The translations under genes were made by a program, and so were the position numbers. Positions 8,206 through 16,496 of a stretch of DNA of 64,000 nt are shown in pieces. Where the stretch lies: NCBI GenBank assembly GCA_039185015.1, contig JBCDAU010000030.1, positions 1 through 64,000 on the forward strand, in the 5' to 3' direction. Numbering within the stretch: the first letter of the stretch is position 1; each line of letters starts with the position of its first letter. The stretch is from JBCBSZ01 sp039185015. Its GTDB lineage: Bacteria > Actinomycetota > Acidimicrobiia > Acidimicrobiales > Poriferisodalaceae. The notes beneath the pieces are model-generated. The model was not told the origin of the DNA. It saw only the letters and a list, made by a program, of their open reading frames with translations, and did not search any database.

Positions 8206-9954
8206 TCACTCCTCGACGTTCTCGCTGGCGTGGACCAGCTCGACGCAGTCCTTGGCGACGTCCCACGGCCCGCGCTCGTTGTCGGTGAGGTCGTTGTGCT
8301 CGAAGGTGCCAGCGCCGCCCTCGTGCACCCAGATGGCCTCGTAGAGGTTGCCGTTGATCTTGTTGAACCTCATCGTCGGGTTTCCGCCGGACTTCGTGAT
8401 GACCCCGGCGTTGGCGTTGCCGACGATGGTGTTGTGCTCGAAGGTGCCGAGCCCCTCGGAGCGGACGAGCACACCGCCGGATTCGCCCTCGCCGATGTGG
8501 TTGCCGGAGAGGATCGGGTCAGCGCCGTCGGCCAGCTCGACGCCGGCGAGGGTGTTGGCGGTGATCTGGTTGTCCTCGATCAGCCCGATCGCCCCGTCGT
8601 AGGCGAAGATGCCGCCGCCGTCCTGGTAGTGGATGGTGTTGTTCCGGAGGGCGCCGTTCGCTCCTTCTGCGAGCACGACGCCGGCGCCGAGGTTGGCGGC
8701 GATCTCATTCGCCTCCAACGTCACGGTGGCGCCGTGGACGAAGACGCCCGACTGCACGTTGGCGTGGATCTGGTTGTTGCGGATGATCGGACCGGCGCCG
8801 TCGGAGATCGCCAACCCGTGGAGCACGTTCCCGCTGATCTCGTTCTCCTCGAGCGTGCCTCGGCCGTCGGCGTAGATGACGAGGCCACTCTGCGCGCTGT
8901 CGTGGATCCGGTTGCCGCGCAGGCGGGGATCGGCACCGGAGTGGATGCCGACGCAGGCGAGCGCACGGCTGGAGATGTCGCACTGCTCGAGCTCGAGCCG
9001 TCCCTGCGAGATGTCGACGGCGTACCACTCGCCGCCGCCGGTCTGGCGCAAGGTCAGGTTCGAGATGCGTCCCATCGACGCCCGGAACAGGATCACGTCG
9101 GCACCGAACGCCTGCACGATGATGTCGTCGCGCGGGCCGTCCCCCACGATCTCGAGCGGCTTGTCGATCTCGAGCGCCTCCTCGTACAGCCCCGGACGGA
9201 TCAGGATCCTCGTGCCCGGAGCCGCGGCCTCGACGGCCTCGCTGATCGTGGCGTGGTCGCCCCGGTGCATGGAGTCCACGATCAGGGTCGGGATCTCGGT
9301 CCGCTCCGTCGGCACGTGATCCGCCCGTTCGTGTGTCGGCGCGGTGGCTGCCGACTCCGTCTCGGCCTTGAACGTGCTGCGACCGAGGAAGCTCTGTGCC
9401 GGCGCAGGGTCCGGCGCTGGAGCGGCCGCCGGGGCGGCGCTCACCCGATCGAGCGCGTCACGGACCTGGATCGCCATGGAGGCGAGCTTCTTGCCGACCA
9501 GCCCGGAGGCGATCGGTTCGAAGCGCAGCTCGCGCCAGTCGATCATCTGACGGCTGCTCAACGCCGCCGCGAGCTCGTCGTCCGCTCGGCGGGCTTCGTC
9601 GCGAAGGACGCGGCAGTCCACATAGTGGAGCGGGAGCACGAGGTCGCCCCGGCCGAGCCGCTCCTCGTTCGCGAGGAAGCGAGCGAGCTCCGCCCGGCAC
9701 CACTCGCTCTTGAAGAAGCTCGGCGTCAGGATGGGGATGAGGAACGTCGCTTCGTCGATCGAGTCCTCCAGGCGGCTCTGCCAGGCCTGGCCCCACGCGA
9801 TGTCCTTGCGATCCTGGAAGATCTCGAACGGCTCACCCGACTGGACCTCGACCTCGGCGCTCAACCGCTCGCACAGCTCGGAGAGCTTGCCCCGATCGTG
9901 CTGATCGTTGATCCGGGCGTAGCTCAGGAACGCGACGGGTGGACGGTGGGCCAT
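8206..9954 (-). CDS. TIR domain fused to a right-handed beta-helix
   Basis: A 582-residue protein with no signal peptide. Residues 5-165 form a TIR_2-type domain: VAFLSYARINDQHDR, FQDRKDIAWGQAWQSRLEDSI, TPSFFKSEWCRAELARF; Glu89 in SEWCRAE occupies the place of the catalytic glutamate of NAD+-cleaving TIRs. An Ala/Pro-rich linker (172-187) leads to a beta-helix entry segment (220-275, TRILIRPGLYEEALEIDKPL) and about ten coils (340-560) with an Asn-x-Ile turn every 23 residues. The ATG at 9954 has GGAGAA 8 bases upstream. It stands alone between a convergent thioesterase and a divergent amidohydrolase. It may be a defence or signalling NADase whose helix senses or scaffolds; that role is inference. 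Confidence 0.9.
   Translation of the reverse strand: MAHRPPVAFLSYARINDQHDRGKLSELCERLSAEVEVQSGEPFEIFQDRKDIAWGQAWQSRLEDSIDEATFLIPILTPSFFKSEWCRAELARFLANEERLGRGDLVLPLHYVDCRVLRDEARRADDELAAALSSRQMIDWRELRFEPIASGLVGKKLASMAIQVRDALDRVSAAPAAAPAPDPAPAQSFLGRSTFKAETESAATAPTHERADHVPTERTEIPTLIVDSMHRGDHATISEAVEAAAPGTRILIRPGLYEEALEIDKPLEIVGDGPRDDIIVQAFGADVILFRASMGRISNLTLRQTGGGEWYAVDISQGRLELEQCDISSRALACVGIHSGADPRLRGNRIHDSAQSGLVIYADGRGTLEENEISGNVLHGLAISDGAGPIIRNNQIHANVQSGVFVHGATVTLEANEIAANLGAGVVLAEGANGALRNNTIHYQDGGGIFAYDGAIGLIEDNQITANTLAGVELADGADPILSGNHIGEGESGGVLVRSEGLGTFEHNTIVGNANAGVITKSGGNPTMRFNKINGNLYEAIWVHEGGAGTFEHNDLTDNERGPWDVAKDCVELVHASENVEE
8268..8937 (-). repeat. Degenerate 69-bp coding repeats (beta-helix coils)
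   Basis: Within the TIR gene, the conserved turn asparagines fall at residues 348, 371, 394, 416, 439, 462, 485, 508, 531 and 554, that is every 23 residues with a single 22-residue step. At DNA level this is a diverged 69-bp period. Spacing is kept while sequence differs, as expected for stacked coils under structural selection. Confidence 0.8.
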
Positions 9955-10094
9955 GGTCTCGGTTCTCCGGGCGGTCATCTGATCGCCGGGTAGCTTCGCG
10001 GCGTCGGACCGGTCCGTCCACCGATCCCGATGCGCTCGAACGGACGAACGGCTGCTCATCCGCTCGACACATTGGTCGGTCAGACTCGCCGACC

Positions 10095-11462
10095 ATGGAC
10101 GAGCTGGTGATCATCCGGGGCGGGCACGTGCTGACGATGGGCCCGCTCGGCGACCTGGTCGATGGGGCGGTGGCCTGCGCTGCCGGGCAGATCGTCGCCG
10201 TCGGCCCGTTCGTCGAGGTGCTGGCCGCGCATCCCGACGCTGAGGTCGTCGGCGACGAGCACGGCATCGTGCTCCCCGGCTTCGTCAACGCGCACACCCA
10301 CCTGTCCGAGGCGCTGATCCCCGGGATGGGGGAGCGGTGGGCGCTGCCGGAGTGGATCGAGCGGATCATCGTGCCGGTCGGACGGGTCCTCGATGGCGAA
10401 GCCGCCCGGGTCGGCACCCGACTGAAGGCCGCCGAGATGCTCCTCTCCGGCGTCACGACCGTGAACGACATGTGGGCGTACTCAGCGGTGCAGCACCGGG
10501 CGAGCCTCGGCGTGGTCGACGGCTTGGAGTCGATGGGGCTGCGGGGCATCGCCTGCTTCGGCGCCACCGATCTGGAGGGCGGCGAGGCGCTCCCGGCGGA
10601 TGGCCGGGCCGAGCTGCTCGCCGAGCAGATCGACCTCGCCGACCGATGCGGTGGCTCCGAGCTGGTCGACATGCGGCTCGGCGTCGGCGTCGTCCACGGT
10701 CAGAGCGACGAGCTGCTCGCCGACAGCGTCGCCCTCGCAGAGGACCGGGGATGGAGCGTCCACACCCACCTCGCCGAGGTGAGGGAGGAGCTGACCCTCA
10801 GCCGGATCCGCTGGGGTGGGACGACCACCGCCCGAGCCGCTGCGGCCGGCCTCCTCAGCCGCCCACTCATCGCCGGGCACGGGGTGTGGCTCACCGAGCC
10901 CGACATCGAGCTCCTGCTCGCCAACGGCTCGGCGATCGTGCACAACCCGGTGGCCAACATGATCCTCGGCTCCGGCACCTGCCCGGTGGTCCGCCTCCGA
11001 CGGGCCGGGCTCCCCATGGCGATCGGCACCGACGGCGCCGCGTCGAACGACTCGCAGAACATGTTCGAGGCCATCAAGCTCACGGCCCTCCTGCAGAAGC
11101 TCGACGCCCTCGATCCGTCCGTGTTCGAGGCTCGTGATGCGCTGACGATGGCGACGATCGAGGGAGCCGCGGCGCTCGGGATGGACGACCGGGTCGGGTC
11201 CCTCGAAGTGGGCAAGCGGGCCGACGTCCAGCGCCTCGACGGTCACGGCATCGGCCTGGCCTCCGTGCACGACCCGTACCAGCAGATCGTCTACTGCTGC
11301 GGCCCGGGAGACGTCGCCGACGTGTGGGTCGACGGCGTCCGGCGTGTGGCCGACGGGCGGCTCTGCGACATGGCGGTGGCCGAGCTCGTCGAGGAGTCGA
11401 AGGCCCATGCGCAGCGGATCGTGCGGGACGCGAAGCTCACCGAGCTGAGCGCCCTGGCCTGA
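10095..11462 (+). CDS. Amidohydrolase, MTA/SAH deaminase-like
   Basis: A 455-residue metal-dependent hydrolase. GFVNAHTHLSEAL (HxH metal ligands, about residue 60), HTHLAE (about 230), GHGVWL and GTDGAASNDSQNMFE (the final Asp ligand, about 310) match the TrzN/AtzA/SAH-deaminase branch; the C-terminus VGSLEVGKRADV is the small beta-sandwich domain. Such enzymes deaminate or dechlorinate N-heterocycles such as 5'-methylthioadenosine, S-adenosylhomocysteine or guanine; the substrate cannot be fixed. The ATG at 10095 begins the composite beta domain. It is divergent from the TIR gene across 140 bp in which I see no firm site. Confidence 0.85.
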   Translation: MDELVIIRGGHVLTMGPLGDLVDGAVACAAGQIVAVGPFVEVLAAHPDAEVVGDEHGIVLPGFVNAHTHLSEALIPGMGERWALPEWIERIIVPVGRVLDGEAARVGTRLKAAEMLLSGVTTVNDMWAYSAVQHRASLGVVDGLESMGLRGIACFGATDLEGGEALPADGRAELLAEQIDLADRCGGSELVDMRLGVGVVHGQSDELLADSVALAEDRGWSVHTHLAEVREELTLSRIRWGGTTTARAAAAGLLSRPLIAGHGVWLTEPDIELLLANGSAIVHNPVANMILGSGTCPVVRLRRAGLPMAIGTDGAASNDSQNMFEAIKLTALLQKLDALDPSVFEARDALTMATIEGAAALGMDDRVGSLEVGKRADVQRLDGHGIGLASVHDPYQQIVYCCGPGDVADVWVDGVRRVADGRLCDMAVAELVEESKAHAQRIVRDAKLTELSALA

Positions 11463-11496
11463 CCCTTTCGTGCGTCCGGTTCATGAGGACGGCTGG

Positions 11497-11502
11497 TACG
11501 AT
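11497..11502 (+). promoter_or_regulatory. Possible -10 (TACGAT) of the tRNA promoter
   Basis: TACGAT lies 34 bp before the tRNA 5' end in the 73-bp gap after the amidohydrolase. No convincing -35 is visible. Confidence 0.35.
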
Positions 11503-11535
11503 CGTCTGGCCGTACCCCACGGGGTGCGAGTCCAC

Positions 11536-11619
11536 GTCGGAGTGGCGGAATTGGCAGACGCGCTAGATTAAGGATCTAGTGCCCGCGAGGGCGTGGGGGT
11601 TCAAGTCCCCCCTCCGACA
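11536..11619 (+). tRNA. tRNA-Leu (anticodon AAG)
   Basis: Acceptor arms GTCGGAG and CTCCGAC pair perfectly. The anticodon stem CTAGA/TCTAG encloses the loop TTAAGGA, so positions 34-36 read AAG. A long variable arm (CCCGCGAGGGC) marks a type II tRNA, and the T arm is GGGGG-TTCAAGT-CCCCC. The discriminator base is A and the 3' CCA is not encoded. A34 would be expected to be converted to inosine. Confidence 0.95.
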
Positions 11620-11676
11620 CTGCGTTGACCGAGCCCTCGCCGCGCTCGAGCAGGTCGTCGATGGGAAGCTCAGCGA

Positions 11677-12255
11677 ATGCACGTTGGCGTGGCCCATCAC
11701 CTGGGGTGGGCGGTGCTGGTCGCCACCACGAGTGACTCCGCGGTGATCAATCGACGCCGCATCGAGCTCATCGACGCGGCGCTGCCTGCTGCGCCGATCC
11801 ACCATCACGGCGGCGCTCACACCCTGCACCGCGACGGTGTCCAGCTCGATGACGGTGAACTGAGCGAACTCGTCGGCCGCGTGCGGGCCTCGGCGGCATC
11901 GCACGCCGAGGCAGCACTCGACGCCCTGAGCGAGGATCTCGGGACCCGAATCGCCACGCTGTCGCTTCGTGAGTGGCCGGCTGACTTCCCGACCGACATC
12001 GCCGTCCTACGCCAGACGCCGTGGGAGAGTCAGGCCGATTCGGTGATGTACCGCCAGGTACTGGCAGATGAAGCGGTCAAACGCGGATCGGTGGTCGCCT
12101 TCTTCGATGCGAAGACGGTTCAGGACACGGCCGTCAGCTTGCACGGTGACAGCGACGTGCTCATCGCGCCAAGAGCGATACTGGGAGCGCCGTGGAACCA
12201 CGATCACCGGATCGCGTTCGCTGCCGCGATCGTCGCAGCATCGGAGAGCGAGTAG
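11677..12255 (+). CDS. Conserved hypothetical protein
   Basis: A 192-residue soluble protein that I cannot assign. It starts after GGAAG with 8-base spacing, 57 bp after the tRNA. The opening VGVAHHLGWAVLVATTSDSA with RRRIELID, an IHHHGG segment and an Ala-rich helix (ASAASHAEAALDALSEDLG) resembles a family of small actinobacterial proteins of unknown function. There are no membrane segments, cysteines or metal motif. It is convergent with a split-barrel flavoprotein gene 10 bp beyond. Confidence 0.65.
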   Translation: MHVGVAHHLGWAVLVATTSDSAVINRRRIELIDAALPAAPIHHHGGAHTLHRDGVQLDDGELSELVGRVRASAASHAEAALDALSEDLGTRIATLSLREWPADFPTDIAVLRQTPWESQADSVMYRQVLADEAVKRGSVVAFFDAKTVQDTAVSLHGDSDVLIAPRAILGAPWNHDHRIAFAAAIVAASESE

Positions 12256-12265
12256 GTGGTGACGG

Positions 12266-12778
12266 CTACCCCTCGGCGAGGTCTCGCATCCAGTTCGCCG
12301 GGTTGCCCGGATCGATCCCGTGTTCCTCGAACCAGCCGAACATCACCTCGCCTTGCCACGACAACCACTTCGTCGGCGTGATCTCGATGGTGACGTCCTC
12401 GTGCGCTTCGAGGAACCGACCGATGGTGCCCAGCCCCTCGTCGCTCAGCAGGCGCTCGTACACCCCGCGATTCAGATCGGCGGCCTCCGAGCCGTCGATG
12501 ATCCGGGCGTGGCCGGTGCAGGACACCCAGCCGAAACCGACGTCGACGAGCGCGGTGACGTCAGGGCGATCGATGATGTTGCTCACCTTCCGAGTGGCCC
12601 GGTTCGTCGGAATGTGGACCCGGTCCGACTCGCCGAGCGAGAACTGCACGACGGTCATCTGCGGCACGCCGTCGGGGTTGATGGTGCCCAGGGACGCGGT
12701 CGTCGCCTGCCCGAGCAGGTCTCGGAGCTCGTCGCCCAAGCCGTGCGGAGTCCGGTACGTCTCGGGGATCGATGCCAT
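12266..12778 (-). CDS. Pyridoxamine 5'-phosphate oxidase-like split-barrel protein
   Basis: A 170-residue FMN/F420-binding split-barrel protein: LGQATTASLGTINPDGVPQMTVVQF is the first beta-hairpin of this superfamily, followed by HIPTNRATRKVSNI and DVGFGWVSCTGHARII. The C-terminal WLSWQGEVMFGWFEEHG is less typical. Such proteins reduce small molecules using FMNH2 or F420H2. A TAGCAT hexamer 6 bases before the ATG indicates a leaderless start. It is close to, but not obviously cotranscribed with, the second split-barrel gene upstream. Confidence 0.8.
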   Translation of the reverse strand: MASIPETYRTPHGLGDELRDLLGQATTASLGTINPDGVPQMTVVQFSLGESDRVHIPTNRATRKVSNIIDRPDVTALVDVGFGWVSCTGHARIIDGSEAADLNRGVYERLLSDEGLGTIGRFLEAHEDVTIEITPTKWLSWQGEVMFGWFEEHGIDPGNPANWMRDLAEG

Positions 12779-12784
12779 CGGCGG

Positions 12785-12790
12785 ATGCTA
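12785..12790 (-). promoter_or_regulatory. -10 element TAGCAT of a leaderless promoter
   Basis: TAGCAT is followed by 6 bases and the ATG at 12778 on the minus strand. Confidence 0.5.
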
Positions 12791-12801
12791 GGACACGACG
12801 G

Positions 12802-13368
12802 CTACCGCAGCTCCGGATCGGCGGCGTCCCACTCGACCGATCCGGAGAGCCAGTGCGTCAGCTGCTGCTCTTGGTCGTTGGCGTGGAGATGCCGCGGCGG
12901 GGTGGCGAAGGTGGCGTAGGGGCGGCAGCGGATGAGGAGGCGGTCCTCGTCCTCGGCCATGGCCTCGACGAAGGGACGGGCGGACTCGTCCAACTCGGTC
13001 CCCGACATCCGACCACCCACCGCCATCATCACCTCGACGGTGGACGACCGATCACGGTCGACGACCGCATCGCAGTAGACCTGCAGGTAGCCGACGGGCC
13101 ACTGCTCGTCGAGGACGCACAGGCTCACCTTGCCGTGTCGCTCGGCGGCCTTGGCCTTCGCCCGTCCCGCCATCGTGGTGATCAGCAACTCATCGTCGGT
13201 GGTCGGGATGTAGTACACGACCGACATCGCCGGGCCGTCGGTCTGGCGGGCGTAGCCGAAGATGCACGTGCGGTGGGTGCGAACGAAGTCTCGGCGCTCT
13301 GACGGGAGCATGTCCCGATCCTGGGGGAGCGCGAGCGGGGTCGAGGCGATGGGCAGGAGCGTCGTCAC
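12802..13368 (-). CDS. Pyridoxamine 5'-phosphate oxidase family protein
   Basis: A 188-residue split-barrel protein: MLPSERRDFVRTHRTCIFGY and GPAMSVVYYIPTTDDELLITT match the F420/FMN-dependent PPOX group, with GRAKAKAAERHGKVSLCVLDEQWP as the central cofactor-binding portion. The GTG at 13368 overlaps the TGA of the upstream carboxymuconolactone-decarboxylase-family gene (GTGA), so it is the third gene of an operon led by an HsaA-like monooxygenase. It could supply reduced flavin or reduce the product, but neither is shown. Confidence 0.8.
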   Translation of the reverse strand: MTTLLPIASTPLALPQDRDMLPSERRDFVRTHRTCIFGYARQTDGPAMSVVYYIPTTDDELLITTMAGRAKAKAAERHGKVSLCVLDEQWPVGYLQVYCDAVVDRDRSSTVEVMMAVGGRMSGTELDESARPFVEAMAEDEDRLLIRCRPYATFATPPRHLHANDQEQQLTHWLSGSVEWDAADPELR

Positions 13369-13955
13369 GAGGCGGCTCCGATCCGTCGGCCGGGCGACAC
13401 CCCGTCGGGCGGCCACGGCGGAACGCCATCCTCGAGCGGGACGTCCAGGCTCCGGACGAGCTCGGACATCATCTTCCAGCTGCCGATGGTGGTCACGAGC
13501 TCCAGGCGCAGGGCGTCGCTCGGGAACGCTGCCTCGCACTCGGCCCACGTGCTGCGCGAGATCACGCCGTCGCCGAGCGTCTCGTCGGTCGCCGCGAGCG
13601 CGGCTCGGTCCGCGAGCGACCAGTGGTCGTGGGCCTCCCAGTCCCGGGTGGCGAGCAGCTCGTGCTCCTCCAGACCGAAGCCCTGGGCGATCCGCCAGTG
13701 GTGGCTCCACTCGTAGACGCCGCCGTTCACCCACCCGATGCGCATGATGATGAGCTCCCGGAGGCGAGCGTCGAGCTCGGTCTCGGTCGCGGACATCAGC
13801 GTCTCGATCAGGTCGTTGATCCGCTTGGCGACTCGGGGCTGGTGGAACAGGACCCGGTACAGGCTGGTGTGGGCCTTGAGCTCCATGATGTCGACGTCGG
13901 CGGCGACGCTGACGGCGTCGTCGATCGAGAGCAGGGGAGCGCGCTGCGAGGGCAT
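13365..13955 (-). CDS. Carboxymuconolactone decarboxylase (AhpD-like) family protein
   Basis: A 196-residue protein with the CMD/AhpD helical core: ETELDARLRELIIMRIGWVNGGVYEWSHHWRIAQGFGL, where the segment YEWSHHWRIA replaces the CxxC pair of peroxidase-type AhpD and suits the decarboxylase branch. It lies 4 bases downstream of the monooxygenase stop and overlaps the next gene by four bases. In other actinobacteria, members of this family occur with catabolic operons; the reaction here is not defined. Confidence 0.82.
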   Translation of the reverse strand: MPSQRAPLLSIDDAVSVAADVDIMELKAHTSLYRVLFHQPRVAKRINDLIETLMSATETELDARLRELIIMRIGWVNGGVYEWSHHWRIAQGFGLEEHELLATRDWEAHDHWSLADRAALAATDETLGDGVISRSTWAECEAAFPSDALRLELVTTIGSWKMMSELVRSLDVPLEDGVPPWPPDGVSPGRRIGAAS

Positions 13956-13959
13956 CTGT

Positions 13960-15138
13960 TCAGACCAGGAAGCTGTGGATCGGCTCGTCGAGCAGCGTTC
14001 GTCCGTAGTCGGCGTACCGCGACTCCCGGTCGAAGATGATGTGGTTGGAGCCGGTGGTGATGTCGCGCAGCGCTCGCTGGATCGGGCTCTCCAACCGCAG
14101 ACCGCCGGCCCCGGTCACCGACACGATGTCCTGGACGGCCGATCGGCACATGAACACCGCGTGCGCCATCCGGGTCACCCATGCGCCTCGGGTCTCGGGT
14201 GGTGCGGTGTTGCGCAGCTCCATGACCTCACGGAGCACGTCGCGGAGGAGGAGCTCGGCGGCCTCGATCGTGAGCGCCGCCTCGGCGACGACGGCGGGCT
14301 TGCCGCTGTCGGTGATCGGGCCTGCGCCGGGGCGAGCGACGTTGGCGGCGATCTTGGCCTTGGTCTGGGCGCAGTACTCCTGCACCGCACCCTGGGCGGC
14401 ACCGAGCGCCGACAGCGCCGACGCGAACCCCAGGATCGGGACGAGCGGGGTCCGGTACAGCTCCCCGTCGTGGAACTCGCCGGCCGCGGTGCCGTTGATC
14501 AGGGCGAGCAGGTCCACGCAGCGCTCTTCGGGGACGAACGCGTCGTGGACCTTGATGTCGTAGGAGCCGGTGGAGCACATCCCTGCCACGTACCAGGTGT
14601 CGATGGCCTCGACCTCGTCGCGAGGGAGCGCGAAGAACCGTGGCGCCAGGTTGCCGTCGGCATCGGCCAACATGGCGCCGACCATGACCCAATCGGCGTG
14701 CACGATCCCCGTGCCCCACTGCCAGGAGCCGCTCAGGCGGTAGCCGCCTTCGACTGCGTCGGCGCGGCCGTCGGCCAGGCTCAGCGAACCGGGCGCGAGC
14801 ACGTACGGCTGGTCGGCGAACAGCTCCTTCTGGAACTGCTCGGGGAAGCCACAGAACCAGAAGCAGTGCTCGATGTAGAAGGCCGTCAGCCAGCCCATGG
14901 CGGCATCGGCGCGTGAGATGGTCAACACCACGTCGAAGTACGTGTCGAGATCGGCTTCGTGGCCTCCGTAGGACTCCGGGACCATCAGGGCGAAGAGGCC
15001 GCTCTCCCCGATGGCGTCGATGACCTCATCCAGCGGCCTGCGGGCGACCTCGGCGTCGCGTGCCTTCTCCCGCAGCAGCGGGACGAGATGCTCCGCCGCT
15101 TCACGGAGCTGCGTGGGCGTGAGTCGGGTGGTGGACAT
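13960..15138 (-). CDS. Acyl-CoA dehydrogenase-fold flavin monooxygenase, HsaA-like
   Basis: A 392-residue protein with the acyl-CoA dehydrogenase fold. SGLFALMVPESYGG, DAAMGWLTAFYIEHCFWF and GSWQWGTGIVHADWVMVGA suit group D flavin monooxygenases such as HsaA and HpaB-type oxygenases rather than true dehydrogenases, and the catalytic Glu of the latter is not evident. HsaA hydroxylates the phenolic ring of 3-HSA in steroid catabolism using FMNH2 from a partner reductase. The ATG at 15138 follows AGGAGT. It leads an operon with the CMD-family and PPOX-family genes and lies downstream of an AraC-type regulator on the same strand. Confidence 0.75.
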   Translation of the reverse strand: MSTTRLTPTQLREAAEHLVPLLREKARDAEVARRPLDEVIDAIGESGLFALMVPESYGGHEADLDTYFDVVLTISRADAAMGWLTAFYIEHCFWFCGFPEQFQKELFADQPYVLAPGSLSLADGRADAVEGGYRLSGSWQWGTGIVHADWVMVGAMLADADGNLAPRFFALPRDEVEAIDTWYVAGMCSTGSYDIKVHDAFVPEERCVDLLALINGTAAGEFHDGELYRTPLVPILGFASALSALGAAQGAVQEYCAQTKAKIAANVARPGAGPITDSGKPAVVAEAALTIEAAELLLRDVLREVMELRNTAPPETRGAWVTRMAHAVFMCRSAVQDIVSVTGAGGLRLESPIQRALRDITTGSNHIIFDRESRYADYGRTLLDEPIHSFLV

Positions 15139-15305
15139 GCGGGACTCCTGACGGCTCGTCTCCAGGCGGCCGGTCGGGCGGCGATGCCTGGCCGTGACAA
15201 CGCAACGTACGAGTCGCATCTGCGCCCGTCCGCGCCATGGGCGACAACGGCCGAGCCTTCCCCGCCAGGCCGCCTCTCAGGGCGGGCGGACGTGCCGGAG
15301 CGGCG

Positions 15306-16379
15306 TCAGCGGGTGGCGGCGGTCAGCGACCGGCGGTACCCGGCGGGGCTCTGTCCGGTCCAGCGACGGAACGCCCGTCGGAACGCGCTGTCGGTGGAGT
15401 AGCCCAGGGTCAGGGCGATCACGTAGGTGTTGAGCTCGTCGTTCGCGAGCATCTCGCGGGCGGCGACCTCCCTGACCTCGTCGATGATGGACCGGATGGA
15501 CCGATCGAGCTCGCCGACCCGTCGTTGCAGGGTGCGCTCGCTCATCCCCAGCTGCGCGGCCAACGCAGCGCCGCTGAACTCGCCGTGGGCCGCGTTGCGC
15601 GCCGCCGCGTCGCGGATCTCCCGCAGCTCGGCGGGATCCCCCTGCTGTTCGAGCTGCTGACGGACGAGCTCGAGGTGGGCTCGGAGGATCCGAAGGCGAG
15701 CACCTGCGTCCGGGTCGATGGGGTCGTCGAGGCGATGCGCATGGAAGAGGAGCGCGTTCCACGGCGCCTCGAATCGCACTGGCACCGAGAGCGCGTCGTC
15801 GTAGCGTCCGAGCGGGGCGCTCGGAGGGTGGCTGAACCACACACCGCGGAGGGCCATCGGCAGACCGAAGGCCTCGGCGATCGCTCGCACACCCATCGCC
15901 ACGCCCATTTCCGCGTTCTGCGGTCCGTACAGCTCGTCGTTCGGATGTTCGAGGCGCAGCATCGGGCCCGGCGGCTCCTCGATGAGCTCCATCACGGAGT
16001 TCGTGGACAGCACGGTCCGGAAGTCGACGAACATCTCGATCCCCGCCCGCAGATTCGGCACCAGCTCGGCCATGTGCTGGAAGGGCCCGAGGAAGTGCAG
16101 GGGCGCGGCGGCGACCATCTCGAGCGCGACGGGCTCGTCGGGGAACCGGCGCTCGAGCAGCTCGAGGATCCGTGACACGGCGTCGTCGGGCACGCGCTCC
16201 GGCGGTGCGACGAGCTCGTGGGGTTCGAGGCCGGCCGCGTTCGCGACCGCGTCCAAGGTCACTCCCCGCCGCACCGCGTAGGCCGCGCCGACCGTCATGA
16301 GGTTCGCCAGCATCGACGAGTCGGGTGGGTTGGCACCAACGGCGCGGTTGTTGTCGTCCATGGCGCGGGCCCCGTCCAT
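15306..16379 (-). CDS. AraC family transcriptional regulator
   Basis: A 357-residue regulator. The N-terminal part (about 20-200) resembles the arabinose-binding-like domain of the OruR/ArgR-type branch, and the C-terminal 90 residues have two helix-turn-helix motifs: AALAAQLGMSERTLQRRV and IALTLGYSTDSAFRRAFRRWTGQSPAGYR. The ATG at 16379 follows GGAAG; an internal ATG at 16361 is possible. It stands upstream of the HsaA-like operon (167-bp gap, same strand) and divergent from an alpha/beta hydrolase gene, so either could be its target. Confidence 0.88.
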   Translation of the reverse strand: MDGARAMDDNNRAVGANPPDSSMLANLMTVGAAYAVRRGVTLDAVANAAGLEPHELVAPPERVPDDAVSRILELLERRFPDEPVALEMVAAAPLHFLGPFQHMAELVPNLRAGIEMFVDFRTVLSTNSVMELIEEPPGPMLRLEHPNDELYGPQNAEMGVAMGVRAIAEAFGLPMALRGVWFSHPPSAPLGRYDDALSVPVRFEAPWNALLFHAHRLDDPIDPDAGARLRILRAHLELVRQQLEQQGDPAELREIRDAAARNAAHGEFSGAALAAQLGMSERTLQRRVGELDRSIRSIIDEVREVAAREMLANDELNTYVIALTLGYSTDSAFRRAFRRWTGQSPAGYRRSLTAATR

Positions 16380-16496
16380 CGGACTTCCTACGTTGCGATG
16401 GTCGCTGTGATTCTACGCAGCGGCATCTCACCCGATCGGTGGTTCGAGACCTCACCCGGAGGCGTTGACCCACCTCAGACCGCCTCTGGAGATGCC

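Noticed and set aside
8268..8937. 69-bp periodicity resembling a CRISPR or tandem array
   Set aside because: The repeats are diverged at DNA level, in frame, and encode beta-helix coils.
8230..9993. A 587-codon plus-strand frame over the TIR gene
   Set aside because: It is antisense to a protein with clear TIR and beta-helix motifs and has only Val/Asp/Leu-rich low-complexity sequence.
11620..12255. Integrative element at the tRNA-Leu 3' end
   Set aside because: There is no integrase, and I found no repeat of the tRNA 3' end downstream; base composition does not change.
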